DNA of 64,000 nucleotides from Opitutus sp. (GCA_013821985.1 PNJQ01000003.1:34760-98759); one strand, 5' to 3'; shown: positions 25,064 through 34,282, counted from the stretch's first letter. A program made the numbers and translations. The notes: generated by a model from the sequence alone, not told the origin.

Positions 25064-25325
25064 TCAATTGCCCTTCGGCTTCGTCTGCATGAATTGATTT
25101 TTTTCAATCTGCTGGAGCGTCGGACTGTCCGGACCTTCAACGGTCACGTTTTCATGTTTCGCCTGCGACTTCTTGATCCGGCGCGGTAGCAGTGAGCCCG
25201 TAGAGTGTAGAGTGAATGGTGACGTATTCGTCTTCCGCCGCGACTGCTGGCTTCTGGGCTTCTTGCGCAGGAGTAGAACATCCGGTTGAACACACGGTCA
25301 GCAAGCTCGCGAGAACAACAGTCAC
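25064..25325 (-). pseudogene. small lipoprotein gene frameshifted by a 7-bp tandem duplication
   Basis: Read on the minus strand, a lipoprotein-like N-terminus (VLASLLTVCSTGCSTPAQ, lipobox ending in Cys) continues to EDEYVTIHST and then leaves frame, ending at ...QEVAGET. Two adjacent copies of TAGAGTG (plus strand, 25201-25214) lie at that point. Removing one copy joins the frame to STGSLLPRRIKKSQAKHEN and on to QTKPKGN and a stop at 25064. The restored protein is coherent, so the duplication is probably a disabling mutation, a reversible switch, or an assembly error. The start is uncertain: the frame is open upstream to 25529, and no signal-peptide-like ATG start is evident. Function unknown. 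Confidence 0.65.
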
Positions 25326-25492
25326 GACGGACCGGACCCAGACGAAGACGGGGTAAACATGGCGCGAAAATCCGTGACGCGTGCCGCGAGACAACGGGTT
25401 TGCGGCCAACTCCGCCGTTTGCCGGGCAAGTTTCGAAGCTCCGGCGACAAGTTCGAACGAGAAATCCATCCGACGGCGCTGGCCGCGTCGCG

Positions 25493-26044
25493 TTACGCCC
25501 CGACCGCCTTGTGCTCGGGCGCGAGCCATTCACCGGCGGATTTTCCCGTGAGCGAATAAACCTTCATCGTCTTCATCGGTGGCGAATACACGTGCAGCGT
25601 CACGAGCGTCGTGCCTTCCGCTTGAAGATTGGAGACCTGATGTGTCTCCGTGTCGTGCGAGGCAACGATCTCGCCGGTGAGGTAATCCTTCGTGCGCTCC
25701 GGCACCACCTGGCCACACGGGGAAAATTGATAAGCCGTCTCGCTGCACACGCCGGTCAGCACCTTGAACGCGCACACCGATTGCGCATGATCGTGGATCG
25801 GCGAGCGCTGACCGCTCTTCCAGCAAAGCACCAGCAGGTTGAACCACGGGCTCTCCGCGACGAGGTTGCGACAATAGCTGCCTTCCTCGAAGTGCAGATA
25901 CTCGCGCAAATCCTCCAGCGTGACGCGCGACTCGATCAGCAGCCGCTGCAACGTCGCCAGGTCTGCGCGCTCCGTCTTAAGGCCGTGGAGGTAATTGAGG
26001 AGCGGCGCGAGCACCGCGGGCGGAGTTTTGGCGGTGTGATTCAT
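25493..26044 (-). CDS. cysteine dioxygenase family protein
   Basis: The product (183 aa from MNHTAKTPP) is a cupin enzyme that should oxidise cysteine to cysteine sulfinate using non-heme iron. All the family's key residues can be found: the two iron histidines in SPIHDHAQSVC, the cross-linking cysteine in that same motif, the third histidine in ETHQVSN, and the tyrosine partner in LHVYSPP. A start 16 codons upstream is possible. The intact Cys and Tyr favour a eukaryotic-like CDO rather than a 3-mercaptopropionate dioxygenase. No neighbouring sulfur gene is obvious. Confidence 0.9.
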   Translation of the reverse strand: MNHTAKTPPAVLAPLLNYLHGLKTERADLATLQRLLIESRVTLEDLREYLHFEEGSYCRNLVAESPWFNLLVLCWKSGQRSPIHDHAQSVCAFKVLTGVCSETAYQFSPCGQVVPERTKDYLTGEIVASHDTETHQVSNLQAEGTTLVTLHVYSPPMKTMKVYSLTGKSAGEWLAPEHKAVGA

Positions 26045-26153
26045 GACGACAGCTGCGGTTGACGCGGCAACGTAGCCATCGTCGTCCTGCACTCAAGCCT
26101 GCGCCTCTGAGCCCTTCGGCCCAAGAACGCGGAGGGAAATAACCTCTCGCCCC

Positions 26154-26855
26154 CTATGGCCCGCTGGAGCCGCCCGTCGCCGGCGCAGCGGAATGCCGCT
26201 CGTATTCCATGTAAACTGCGGTCTGCGCCGCCACGTCCGCGCCGAAATAGCGTTCGACGACGTGGAGCGCCGCATCGATGCCCGACGTGAGCCCGCCCGC
26301 CGTGAGGATCGTCGCGCCGGATTGCACAAAGCGCTTGCCGGGCAGAAATCTCACCTGCGGATACCGCGTGTTGAACCTCTCGACGAAATCGTGGTGGGTG
26401 GCCGCCGGTTTGCCATCGAGCAATCCGGCCGCGGCGAGCTTCGCGACACCGGTGCAGACCGACATCAACACGTCAACGCGCGCCGCCTGGGCTCGCAACC
26501 ACGCGAGCATTTCGGTCGAGCGGCCCGCCTGCGCGCCGACCACAATCACGTCCGGCGGCGGGGCGTCCTGAAAAGTGTGATCCGGCACCACGGTCATCCC
26601 CACCGAGACGCGGATCGGTTCGCGAGTGTCCGAGACCGTGTAGAGCGCGAAGGGCATGCGGCGCCCGCGGACCTGCACATCCTGAAACACCTCCCACGGC
26701 CCGGCGAAATCGATCATCGTGGCGTGTTCGGTCAGCACCACGGCAACCCGGATCGACCGCCCGTCCGCGGGCGGACGCAATGGCTCCGCAGCCGAACCGG
26801 CGACGCCGAAGGTGAGGACAGCGCTCAGCACGACACCGGAGACATTGAGTTGCAT
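26154..26855 (-). CDS. exported DJ-1/PfpI family protein (GlxA-like domain)
   Basis: The product (233 aa) begins with a signal peptide (MQLNVSGVVLSAVLTFGVAGSAAE) followed by a DJ-1/PfpI domain: VAVVLTEHATMIDFAGPWEVFQD, and the nucleophile elbow in VLMSVCTGVAKLA with its cysteine, then GLTSGIDAALHVV near the C-terminus. The domain is like the amidase-type sensor half of GlxA/FtrA regulators but has no AraC DNA-binding part, and is probably periplasmic. The substrate is unknown. It starts 10 bp downstream of the ADOP permease stop codon, so it may be cotranscribed. Confidence 0.85.
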   Translation of the reverse strand: MQLNVSGVVLSAVLTFGVAGSAAEPLRPPADGRSIRVAVVLTEHATMIDFAGPWEVFQDVQVRGRRMPFALYTVSDTREPIRVSVGMTVVPDHTFQDAPPPDVIVVGAQAGRSTEMLAWLRAQAARVDVLMSVCTGVAKLAAAGLLDGKPAATHHDFVERFNTRYPQVRFLPGKRFVQSGATILTAGGLTSGIDAALHVVERYFGADVAAQTAVYMEYERHSAAPATGGSSGP

Positions 26856-26865
26856 GGGCGACGCC

Positions 26866-29508
26866 TCAGTTCGCGCGCAAGGCGATGATCGGATTGATCG
26901 CCGTCGCGCGACGCGCCGGGATGAGACATGCTGTGGCAGCCACGCTCAGCAGCGCGAGCACCACCCCCGCAAATGTCAGTGGGTCCGTCGTCGGCACACC
27001 GTAGAGCAGCGTTTCCATCAGGTGCACGAGCGCGAGACTGATTCCAACGCCCAACCCGAGACCGACCGCGACAAATTGCAGCCCTTCGCGCAGGACCATC
27101 CACAACACCGTGGCGCGGTCCGCGCCCAGCGCCATGCGGATGCCAATCTCCTGCGTCCGCTGGCTGACCGTGAACGCCAGCACGCCGCCGATCCCGGCCG
27201 CCGTGATTACCAACGCCAGCACCGCGAACAAGCCGAGCAGCGTCGCGATCAAGCGCGGCGACGCCAACGTGCGATGGCGCACATCCTCCAGCGTTTCGAT
27301 GCGCGTGATGGGCTGGAGCGGATCGACGCGCTTCAACGCCTCGCGCAGCGACGGGATCAGCGTGTGCGGAGCGCCGGTTGTGCGGATGGCGACAGTGGCC
27401 GCGATGAGACCCCCGCTTTGCCGCAGCGGAGTATAGATTTCGTCCACGGGCTCGGCGTTGATTTGCTGACGCGCGTTGGCGACGACCCCGACGATGGTCG
27501 TCCACGTCCGTCCGCTGTTGAACGTGATACGCCGTCCGATCGGGTCCTCGCTTTTCCACACACGGCTGGCGAGCGATTGGTTGACGATCGCGACCGCCGG
27601 CGCCTCGGCGTTGTCGCCGGAGTTGAACGGGCGTCCGCGCAACAACGGCTGGCCCACGACCAGGAAAAAATTCTCACTGATCGTCGTGGCCGAGGCGGAC
27701 GGCGTGGGCGCGCCAGGTTGTTCGGATTGTCCCTCGAGACGGAACGGAAACGCGAAGTTGACCAAGCCGCCCAGCGGTTCGCGGCCGGAGACGGCGACCG
27801 CCTCCGCACCGGACAATTCAGCGGCGGCATTCATCGCGCGCTCCCAGTAACCGTAGCGCTTGGAAAAATCGTCGTAGCGCGACCAATTCAGACTGATCGG
27901 CGCCGCGAGCACGCGCGAGACGTCCATGCCGGCATCGACCTGATGCAGATTGTAGAGACTTCGCGCGGCCAAGCCGGCGCCGACGAGGAGTGGCACCGAA
28001 ACCGCCACCTGCGAGACGACGAGCAGACCGCGCAGGCGATTGCCCGCGCCGCCGGTGCCGCGCGTGCCGTCCTTGAGCACTTCGACCAGCTGGTCGCCGG
28101 CCGGCAAGCGCGGCCGCGATCCGAAGAGCAGTCCCGTCGCGACGGAGACAAACAACGTGAAAAGCAGCACGCCGCTGTTGATCGTGATTTCGTCGGCGCG
28201 CGGCAGGAACGCGCTCGCGTAGCCCACGAGCGCCTTGAGCCCGGCGCTGGCGAGCGCGAGTCCGAGGGCGCCGCCGAGCAGGGCGAGCAGGAGATTTTCC
28301 GTCACGAGCTGGCGGACGATGCGCCGCCGGCCCGCGCCCATTGCCGCGCGCACGGCAAGCTCGCGGTCGCGACGCACGAGGCGCGCCAGCGCGAGGTTGG
28401 CGACGTTGGCGCACGCGATCAGCAGCACACAGGCCGACATCGCGAGCAGGACCAGCAACGGCGTGCGCGCGCTCCCGGTGAAGGCGCGAGCGAGTCCCTG
28501 CAGTTCCACCCGGTAACCCGCCGCCACCGGATAATTCTCCGGATACTCGCCGCAGAGTTCGAGGCCGACGCGCTGAGCGTCCTGAAGTGCAACCTCCGTT
28601 GCGACACCGTCCTTCACACGCGCGAAGACGTTGGCGATGATGCGGCCCTGCCGGTTCGTGAGCGTGGATTCCGCGCCGCGGAACGGGCACGCCGACGCCG
28701 GCATATAGACATCGTCCGCGCCGGGAAACGCCGGGAGCGGCGGCAGCACGCCCACGACCGTGTGCGGCCGGTTGTTCATTTCGAACACTTGTCCGACCAC
28801 GCCCGCATCGCCGCCAAACGTCCGCTGCCAGAAGGCGTGACTGAGCATCAACACCGCCGGTGCACCCGGCTTGTCCTCCCCGGGCTGAAAGCTGCGTCCG
28901 AGGAGCGGCTTCACGCCGAGCACGTCGAAATAATTGTCCGACACGACCGCCGTCTGCACGCGGACCGGCTCCGGGCGTCCGAGCAGGATGAAGAACATCG
29001 AGTGATATTCTGCGAGGCCGGTGAACGCGCGCGTGCGTTCGCGAAAATCCATGAAATCCGGAACGGAAAACCCAAGGTTGGGCCGGCCGGCTTGCGGCGC
29101 TGCCTGATTCAGCTGCACGAGCTCCTCCGGGCGATCGTAGGGCAGCTCGCGCAGCAACACGCCTTGCACGATCGAGAAGATCGCGGTGTTTGCGCCTATG
29201 CCGAGCGCCAGCGTCAGCACAACGATGGACGCGAAGCCGGGATTCCGGCGGAGGCCGCGCAGCCCGTAGCTGATGTCCTGCTGCAATTGATCGAAAAACT
29301 GCGTGCCCCACGCCTCGCGCACTTCCTCTTCGATGTTCGCCTTGCTGCCGAAATTGCGCAGCGCCTGCGCGCGCGCGTCCGGCGGCGAGAGCCCGGCGCG
29401 CTCGTTCGCGCGCGCTTCCTGTTCGAGGTGAAACTGGAGTTCGTCGCGCAATTCCCTCTCCGCGGCGTCGCGGCGGAAGAGAATGCGGAACAGATGCCGG
29501 AAATTCAT
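26866..29508 (-). CDS. ADOP-type (MacB/FtsX) ABC transporter permease
   Basis: The product (880 aa) belongs to the permeases with a duplicated MacB/FtsX architecture first noted in Acidobacteria. The N-terminal helical head (FRHLFRILFRRDAAERELRDEL and a following LRNFGSKANIEEEVRE) is the family's signature, followed by a helix, a large MacB-like periplasmic domain, three helices, a second periplasmic domain and three final helices ending in RATAINPIIALRAN. It has no ATPase of its own and none is adjacent. PadR control is likely because the regulator gene sits 26 bp upstream. Confidence 0.92.
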   Translation of the reverse strand: MNFRHLFRILFRRDAAERELRDELQFHLEQEARANERAGLSPPDARAQALRNFGSKANIEEEVREAWGTQFFDQLQQDISYGLRGLRRNPGFASIVVLTLALGIGANTAIFSIVQGVLLRELPYDRPEELVQLNQAAPQAGRPNLGFSVPDFMDFRERTRAFTGLAEYHSMFFILLGRPEPVRVQTAVVSDNYFDVLGVKPLLGRSFQPGEDKPGAPAVLMLSHAFWQRTFGGDAGVVGQVFEMNNRPHTVVGVLPPLPAFPGADDVYMPASACPFRGAESTLTNRQGRIIANVFARVKDGVATEVALQDAQRVGLELCGEYPENYPVAAGYRVELQGLARAFTGSARTPLLVLLAMSACVLLIACANVANLALARLVRRDRELAVRAAMGAGRRRIVRQLVTENLLLALLGGALGLALASAGLKALVGYASAFLPRADEITINSGVLLFTLFVSVATGLLFGSRPRLPAGDQLVEVLKDGTRGTGGAGNRLRGLLVVSQVAVSVPLLVGAGLAARSLYNLHQVDAGMDVSRVLAAPISLNWSRYDDFSKRYGYWERAMNAAAELSGAEAVAVSGREPLGGLVNFAFPFRLEGQSEQPGAPTPSASATTISENFFLVVGQPLLRGRPFNSGDNAEAPAVAIVNQSLASRVWKSEDPIGRRITFNSGRTWTTIVGVVANARQQINAEPVDEIYTPLRQSGGLIAATVAIRTTGAPHTLIPSLREALKRVDPLQPITRIETLEDVRHRTLASPRLIATLLGLFAVLALVITAAGIGGVLAFTVSQRTQEIGIRMALGADRATVLWMVLREGLQFVAVGLGLGVGISLALVHLMETLLYGVPTTDPLTFAGVVLALLSVAATACLIPARRATAINPIIALRAN

Positions 29509-29534
29509 GGGGGTAGGGGTGAAGCGGAAATTCG

Positions 29535-29867
29535 TCAGCTCGACTTGAGCACCAGACCGACCGCGCTCGCGAAGCGCTCCCAGTATTCGAGTTCCTCGGC
29601 GAGCTGCTTCCGGCCGGCGCGCGTGAGTTTGTAGAATTTTGCCCGGCGGTTATTTTCGGATTCGCCCCACTCTGCCTCGATCCAACCTTGGGCCTCGAGC
29701 CGGTGCAGCGCCGGGTAGAGCGAGCCTTGGTTGAGCACGAACGCGTCGCGCGACACCGTCTGGAGCCGCTGGGCAATGCCCCAGCCGTGCATGGCGTCGT
29801 TCGCGGCGAGCGTGCGCAGGATGAGCAGGTCGAGAGTGCCTTGGAGGAGATCGCTTTTGTCGGACAT
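29535..29867 (-). CDS. PadR family transcriptional regulator
   Basis: The product (110 aa) is a small winged-helix repressor. MSDKSDLLQGTLDLLILRTL is the family's first helix, followed by HGWGIAQRLQ, NQGSLYPALHRLEAQGWIEAEW (recognition helix and wing), and NRRAKFYKLTRAGRKQL. The ORF-track version is 118 residues too long; the true ATG is at 29867. It precedes the ADOP permease gene by 26 bp in the same direction, the standard PadR-ADOP pairing, and probably represses that operon. Confidence 0.93.
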   Translation of the reverse strand: MSDKSDLLQGTLDLLILRTLAANDAMHGWGIAQRLQTVSRDAFVLNQGSLYPALHRLEAQGWIEAEWGESENNRRAKFYKLTRAGRKQLAEELEYWERFASAVGLVLKSS

Positions 29868-29980
29868 GGATTTGTAGAATGCCGACAGGAAAGCCTGCCT
29901 CTTGTAGAGTGTCAAGGGGAGCGGGATAAACTCACCGCGCTGCAGGCCAAGGACCGCTTTCCCTGCGCCGAAGCGAGCGG

Positions 29981-30655
29981 CTAGGGGGTCAGCGCCGCCT
30001 TGATGCCGCGCAGCAATTCCGGATCGGTGGCGATCCCGAGAATGCCGTTCACCACGAACTGGACGCCGATGCACATGATGAGGAAACCCATGATCTTCGT
30101 CATCGCGTTCATCCCGACCGGACCGATGAAGATCACGATCTTCCCCGAGACGCGCAGCACGAGATAAGTGAGCAACGCGACGACGCCGATGCCCGCGATA
30201 ATGGCAAAGTAGTCGGTCCAATCCGTCGCCAGCGACGTAAAACCCAGCGTCACCGCGATCGAGCCCGGCCCGCTGAGCATGGGCATCGCCAGCGGGGAAA
30301 AGGAAATGTCGCGCTTCTGGCGGGCCGCCTCGCGTTCGATTTTCTCCTCCTCGGTATCGCGATGCGCCGAAAGCATGCTCATGCCGATGCCGGCCATCAG
30401 GATACCGCCGGCGATCCGCAGCCCGGGAATCGAGATGCCGAAAAACGCCATGATGAACGATCCACCGATGAGAAAACTCACCAGAATGGCCACCATGTAA
30501 CAGCAGCCCTTCCGCGCCTGTTCACGCCGCTGCGCGTCCGTGAGTCCCTCCGTAATCGCGAGGAAGGTTGGCGCGGCCGCGAGCGGATTGATGATCGGCA
30601 GGAGGCCGATCACGGTGCCGAGAAAGATGCCCCAGAGGTGGACGAGGTTCAGCAT
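29981..30655 (-). CDS. MarC family integral membrane protein
   Basis: The product (224 aa) is an inner-membrane protein with about six helices: LLPIINPLAAAPTFLAIT, PLAMPMLSGPGSIAVT and GPVGMNAMTKIMGF are typical of the MarC/YchE family, whose role is unsettled despite its historical naming as multiple antibiotic resistance protein. The start at MLNLVHLWG fits the family's length. An alternative ATG at 30721 overlaps the end of the Dus gene by 11 bp and has an AAGGGG sequence upstream, which would imply translational coupling. Both are possible. Confidence 0.85.
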   Translation of the reverse strand: MLNLVHLWGIFLGTVIGLLPIINPLAAAPTFLAITEGLTDAQRREQARKGCCYMVAILVSFLIGGSFIMAFFGISIPGLRIAGGILMAGIGMSMLSAHRDTEEEKIEREAARQKRDISFSPLAMPMLSGPGSIAVTLGFTSLATDWTDYFAIIAGIGVVALLTYLVLRVSGKIVIFIGPVGMNAMTKIMGFLIMCIGVQFVVNGILGIATDPELLRGIKAALTP

Positions 30656-30710
30656 GAACGGGAACGCGCTGGCAAAACTGGGGAACGCGGACGGGAGAGG
30701 CGAGCCCGCA

Positions 30711-31826
30711 TCACCAGACATCGACCGGCCCCTTCGGCACCGGAATCGCCTCGCGTCGCACGACCGCCGGGTCGTCCGCGTCATCCCGCATGAAGGACGC
30801 CACCAACGGATCCGGCTGGAACCGCGGCAAGAGGTTGCCCTGCTCGTCGCAGAACGGCGCGCGCCACTTCTCGAAGCGTGCGACGATCTCGTCGAACTCC
30901 GCGCGCGTGTGCAGGCCGACGATGGCCTTCTTGAATTCCTTCGCCGGGCCGAACCGCTTCGCATACCACGCGCCAGGTTTGCGGAACAGACGACAGCCCA
31001 GTTCCTCGCCGAAAAACTCGCACGCGAGATCGAGATGCCGGCGCATCACCGCGATGCGTTCGGCAAAGGTCGCCTCGGGTGGCAGCACGCCGGTGCGCAG
31101 GTAGCTGAGCGTGTCGCGGAAAATCCACGGATGGTAGAACGCGCCGCGGCCGATGCTCACGCCAGCGCAACCGGTCTCGTCGAACATCCTCTTCGCCGCG
31201 TCCGGAGTCGTGACGTCGCCATTGCCGATCACGGGAATCGTTTTGACCGCCTGCACCACCGCTCGGATCCCCCCGAGATTGACCGTGCCGCTGAAACCCT
31301 GGGCGCGTGTGCGCCCGTGAACGAAGATCGCCGCAACGCCGACGTCCTCAAGGGCGCGCGCGAGGTCGGGCGCGGTGAGATTGTTCTCGTCCCAACCAAG
31401 TCGCATCTTGGCCGTGATCGGGATTTTCACGGCCTCGATCATGCCGCGCACGAGCGCCTGGGTTTTTTTCAGCTCGGTCATCATCGCCGAGCCACCGCCG
31501 ATGCCGACGACCTTGCGGACGGGGCACCCCATGTTGATATCGACTGACGCGATGCCCATCGCCTCGACCATCGCGGCCGCGTCGCGCATCTCCTCCGGCA
31601 CGGCGCCGAAGAGTTGGACGGAGAGGAATTTTTCTGCCGGCGAAGTCTGCGCAAGTTGCAGGGCCTTGTGATTCCGCTCCAGCAGCGAACGCGCGTTGAT
31701 CAAATCCGTCGTCGCCCAATCGAGTCCGCCCACTTCGCGCACAGTCAGCCGAAACGGCAGGTTGGTGTAACCCGCGAGCGGCGAGAGAAAGAGGTTCGAA
31801 GGAAATTGATGCTGGCCGATGCGCAC
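30711..31826 (-). CDS. tRNA-dihydrouridine synthase
   Basis: The product (371 aa) is a flavin enzyme that reduces uridines in tRNA D-loops. Family hallmarks in order: SPLAGYTNLPFR near the N-terminus (FMN site), INARSLLE, the active-site cysteine in DINMGCPVRKV, and the FMN-phosphate segment GCAGVSIGRGAF. Subfamily (DusA, B or C) is not clear. The 3' end overlaps the possible upstream start of MarC, and the PatB-like gene precedes it by 77 bp; the three probably form an operon. Confidence 0.92.
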   Translation of the reverse strand: MRIGQHQFPSNLFLSPLAGYTNLPFRLTVREVGGLDWATTDLINARSLLERNHKALQLAQTSPAEKFLSVQLFGAVPEEMRDAAAMVEAMGIASVDINMGCPVRKVVGIGGGSAMMTELKKTQALVRGMIEAVKIPITAKMRLGWDENNLTAPDLARALEDVGVAAIFVHGRTRAQGFSGTVNLGGIRAVVQAVKTIPVIGNGDVTTPDAAKRMFDETGCAGVSIGRGAFYHPWIFRDTLSYLRTGVLPPEATFAERIAVMRRHLDLACEFFGEELGCRLFRKPGAWYAKRFGPAKEFKKAIVGLHTRAEFDEIVARFEKWRAPFCDEQGNLLPRFQPDPLVASFMRDDADDPAVVRREAIPVPKGPVDVW

Positions 31827-31903
31827 GCTTTGAACGTGCGCGGTCGCCGCCCCGCGGCAACCCCCGAGATTGGTCGCGCCGGACGCCCGATGGCCAATTC
31901 GCC

Positions 31904-33055
31904 TCAGCGCGCGGCGAGGGCGCGCTGCAGGCGGGCGAGCGCTTCGGTGAGCGTAGCGCGGGTGCAGCCGAAATTCAGGCGGACGTGGGTGTCTTTTGCC
32001 GCGCCGAAGGGCGCGCCCTCGGAAAATCCGAGGCCGTGTTGTTCAAAGAATGCGTAGGCGTTCGTCAGCTGGAGTTGTTCGATATTCAGCCACGCGAGGT
32101 AGGTCGCCTCAACGTGCGTCATCGTTATCCCGGGCAACGCGCCGCGCGTGACGGTTTGCTCGATGAGGTCGCGGTTGCCGCGGAGATACGCGAGGAGCTC
32201 CTGACGCCACGGCTCGCCGTGGCGCATCGCGGCTTCGCAGGCGATGTAGCCGAGGACATTCACGTCGGGCACGATGCCTTGTGCAGCGCGCGTGAAGCCA
32301 GCGCGGAGCTTCGCGTCGGGGATGATGGCGAACGAACAGCCGAGCCCCGGCACATTGTAGGTCTTGCTCGGCGCCATGAGCGTAATCGTGCGCGCGGCGA
32401 CTTCGGGCGAGAGCCTGGCGATCGGCACGTGCGCGATGTCGTCGAGCACGAGGTCGCAATGAATCTCGTCCGACACGAGCACGAGATTGTGTCGGATGCA
32501 AAAGGCGGCGACTTGTTCCAGCTCGGCGCGCGAGAACGCGCGGCCGACCGGATTGTGCGGGCTGCAGAGGAAAAACTGTTTCGTGCGCGGCGTGACGGCG
32601 CGGGTGAGTGCGTCGAAGTCGAGTTCCCAGCGTCCGCCGCGCAGCGCCATGGGCGCGGTGACGGTGCGCCGGCGTTGATTGGTCGGGGCGCTCATGAACG
32701 GCGGATAGACCGGCGTGGCGCACAGGACCTCGTCGTCCGCTTCACCCGTGGCAGCAGCCGCCACATTGAGGCCGCACACCAAGCCCGGCAGCCAGACGAC
32801 CCACGATTCCTCGATCGTCCAGCCGTAACGCCGGGCGACGTATTCGACCGTGGCTTCCTTCAGCCCCCGCGTCTCATAGCCGTAGCCGAAGACTCCGTGT
32901 TCCACGCGCGCGCGCAAGGCGTCGATGACCGCCGTCGGCGCCGCGAAATCCATGTCGGCGATCCAGAGGGGCAACACGTCGCGTCCGGCGTAGCGGTTCC
33001 ATTTGCGGCTGTCGCTGGCGGCGCGATCGATCGGGCGGTCAAAGTCGAATTTCAT
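31904..33055 (-). CDS. PLP-dependent aminotransferase of the PatB/MalY type (cystathionine beta-lyase-like)
   Basis: The product (383 aa from MKFDFDRP) is a fold-type I PLP enzyme. Conserved segments are LPLWIADMDFAAP, FGYGYETRG, LCSPHNPVGRAF (PLP contact), LVSDEIHCDLVL (the Asp that contacts the pyridine) and the Schiff-base lysine in APSKTYNVPG. These are the hallmarks of the PatB/MalY C-S lyases, which cleave cystathionine to homocysteine. The ORF-track start adds 15 residues. A GNAT gene diverges from it with 81 bp between the starts. Confidence 0.9.
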   Translation of the reverse strand: MKFDFDRPIDRAASDSRKWNRYAGRDVLPLWIADMDFAAPTAVIDALRARVEHGVFGYGYETRGLKEATVEYVARRYGWTIEESWVVWLPGLVCGLNVAAAATGEADDEVLCATPVYPPFMSAPTNQRRRTVTAPMALRGGRWELDFDALTRAVTPRTKQFFLCSPHNPVGRAFSRAELEQVAAFCIRHNLVLVSDEIHCDLVLDDIAHVPIARLSPEVAARTITLMAPSKTYNVPGLGCSFAIIPDAKLRAGFTRAAQGIVPDVNVLGYIACEAAMRHGEPWRQELLAYLRGNRDLIEQTVTRGALPGITMTHVEATYLAWLNIEQLQLTNAYAFFEQHGLGFSEGAPFGAAKDTHVRLNFGCTRATLTEALARLQRALAAR

Positions 33056-33136
33056 CGGCGAGAGCAAATACTGCTGGCGCGCGGACTCTCCGGAAGCCAC
33101 GGGAAAATTGACGTCATGTCACATTCCGCGTGACCT

Positions 33137-33679
33137 GTGCGGGTGAGCCGAGCCACGCCACTCGTGATTCGCCGCGCCTTGCCGGGCGAGGCCGATGCGT
33201 TGACCGTCCTCTGTCGGACGGCGAAACGCCACTGGGGTTATCCGACCGCGTGGATGGACGTATGGGCGGTGCAGTTGCAAATCACGGCGCAGGACATCGC
33301 GGAACAATTTATTTATGTCGGCGAAGCGGATGCGACAATCGTGGGCTTCTACGGCTTGCGTCGCGACGAGTTCGGCTGGCACCTCGAGCATCTCTGGCTC
33401 AAGCCGGCGCACATGGGCTGCGGCTTCGGTCGCGAGCTGTTCGAGGCGGCGGTCGCGATGGCCCGCCGGCTCGGCGCGCGCGAGCTGCACATCAAGGCCG
33501 ATCCGAATGCGGAGCCGTTCTACCAGAAAATGGGCGCGGTGCGCCGTGAACTCGAAGTCTATGAATTGCTCGGCACGCGTCGCGAAGTGCCGCGGATGGT
33601 TTACGCGATCCCGGAGGCGCCGCGTGCGCGGCCAGCAGGTCCGGCGAAGGGCAGCGGTGGCGGCGACGGCGCGACGTAA
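33137..33679 (+). CDS. GNAT family N-acetyltransferase
   Basis: The product (180 aa) is a single-domain acetyltransferase. The start is GTG at 33137 (an in-frame GTG at 33143 is equally possible). The core has LVIRRALPGEADAL (first strand), FGWHLEHLWLKPAHMGCGFGRELF with the acetyl-CoA loop GCGFGREL, and ADPNAEPFYQKMGAV, the final strand-helix of the fold. The C-terminal 20 residues are Ala/Pro/Gly-rich and probably disordered. The acceptor substrate is unknown. It is divergent from the PatB-like gene. Confidence 0.85.
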   Translation: MRVSRATPLVIRRALPGEADALTVLCRTAKRHWGYPTAWMDVWAVQLQITAQDIAEQFIYVGEADATIVGFYGLRRDEFGWHLEHLWLKPAHMGCGFGRELFEAAVAMARRLGARELHIKADPNAEPFYQKMGAVRRELEVYELLGTRREVPRMVYAIPEAPRARPAGPAKGSGGGDGAT

Positions 33680-33835
33680 TTTCCCGCCGCGCGCGTCCCA
33701 CCGCAGGACAGAAATTCCCACGCCCGAACCCGCCCGCGAAAACAAATCGCGATGTTTCCGCAGGTTAGGCGTCAGGAGCGCGCGGCACGCGGGGTGCATT
33801 CGCGTTGGCACATCAACCCACAAGGAGAACCAACC

Positions 33836-34255
33836 ATGTATCGCCTTACTCGCTATGCCTATCCCGCGCCGCTCTTTCGCGCGCGCAACCCGTGGTCCGG
33901 TCTGGACGCGGAAATCGATCGTCTGTTTGCGACTGCTCTGGCGGACGCCGCGACGCCGACTGCCCCGCGCTTCCCCGTCGATCTCTACGAGGACAAGGAC
34001 AACACCTACGTCCGCGCGGAGCTCCCGGGCGTGACGCGCGAGAACGTCAACCTCGAGCTCGTCGAGGGCTACCTCACGCTCACCGCCAACCGCAAGGACG
34101 GCGAGCAGGAGTTCACGCTCACCCGCTCGATCGCGCTCCCCGAAGACGTGCAGACGGACAAAGTCGCCGCATCTCTCGAACATGGCGTGCTCACCGTTAC
34201 GCTCCCGAAGCAGGAGCAGGCGAAGCCGCGCAAGATCAACATCTCGGTCAGCTGA
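33836..34255 (+). CDS. small heat-shock protein, Hsp20 family (first copy)
   Basis: The product (139 aa) is an alpha-crystallin-type holdase that keeps unfolded proteins soluble. ATG at 33836 follows CAAGGAGAACCAACC, a clear ribosome site. The crystallin domain has FPVDLYEDKDNTYVRAELPGVTRENVNLELVEGYLTLTA and ends with VAASLEHGVLTVTLPKQEQ, the strand pair conserved in the family; the C-terminal INISVS is the usual I-x-I/V anchor region. It forms an operon with the second Hsp20 gene (27-bp gap). Confidence 0.94.
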   Translation: MYRLTRYAYPAPLFRARNPWSGLDAEIDRLFATALADAATPTAPRFPVDLYEDKDNTYVRAELPGVTRENVNLELVEGYLTLTANRKDGEQEFTLTRSIALPEDVQTDKVAASLEHGVLTVTLPKQEQAKPRKINISVS

Positions 34256-34282
34256 CCACCGCAACTTCCGGAGGAATTCACC

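Noticed and set aside
25152-25529. 125-residue minus-strand ORF as an intact gene
   Set aside because: The N-terminal 65 residues have no credible start or domain, and the C-terminal frame is broken at a 7-bp duplication, so I call a frameshifted gene.
26719-29634. 971-residue plus-strand ORF over the ADOP permease
   Set aside because: Low-complexity Arg/His/Glu sequence and exact antisense to the permease; a GC-skew artifact.
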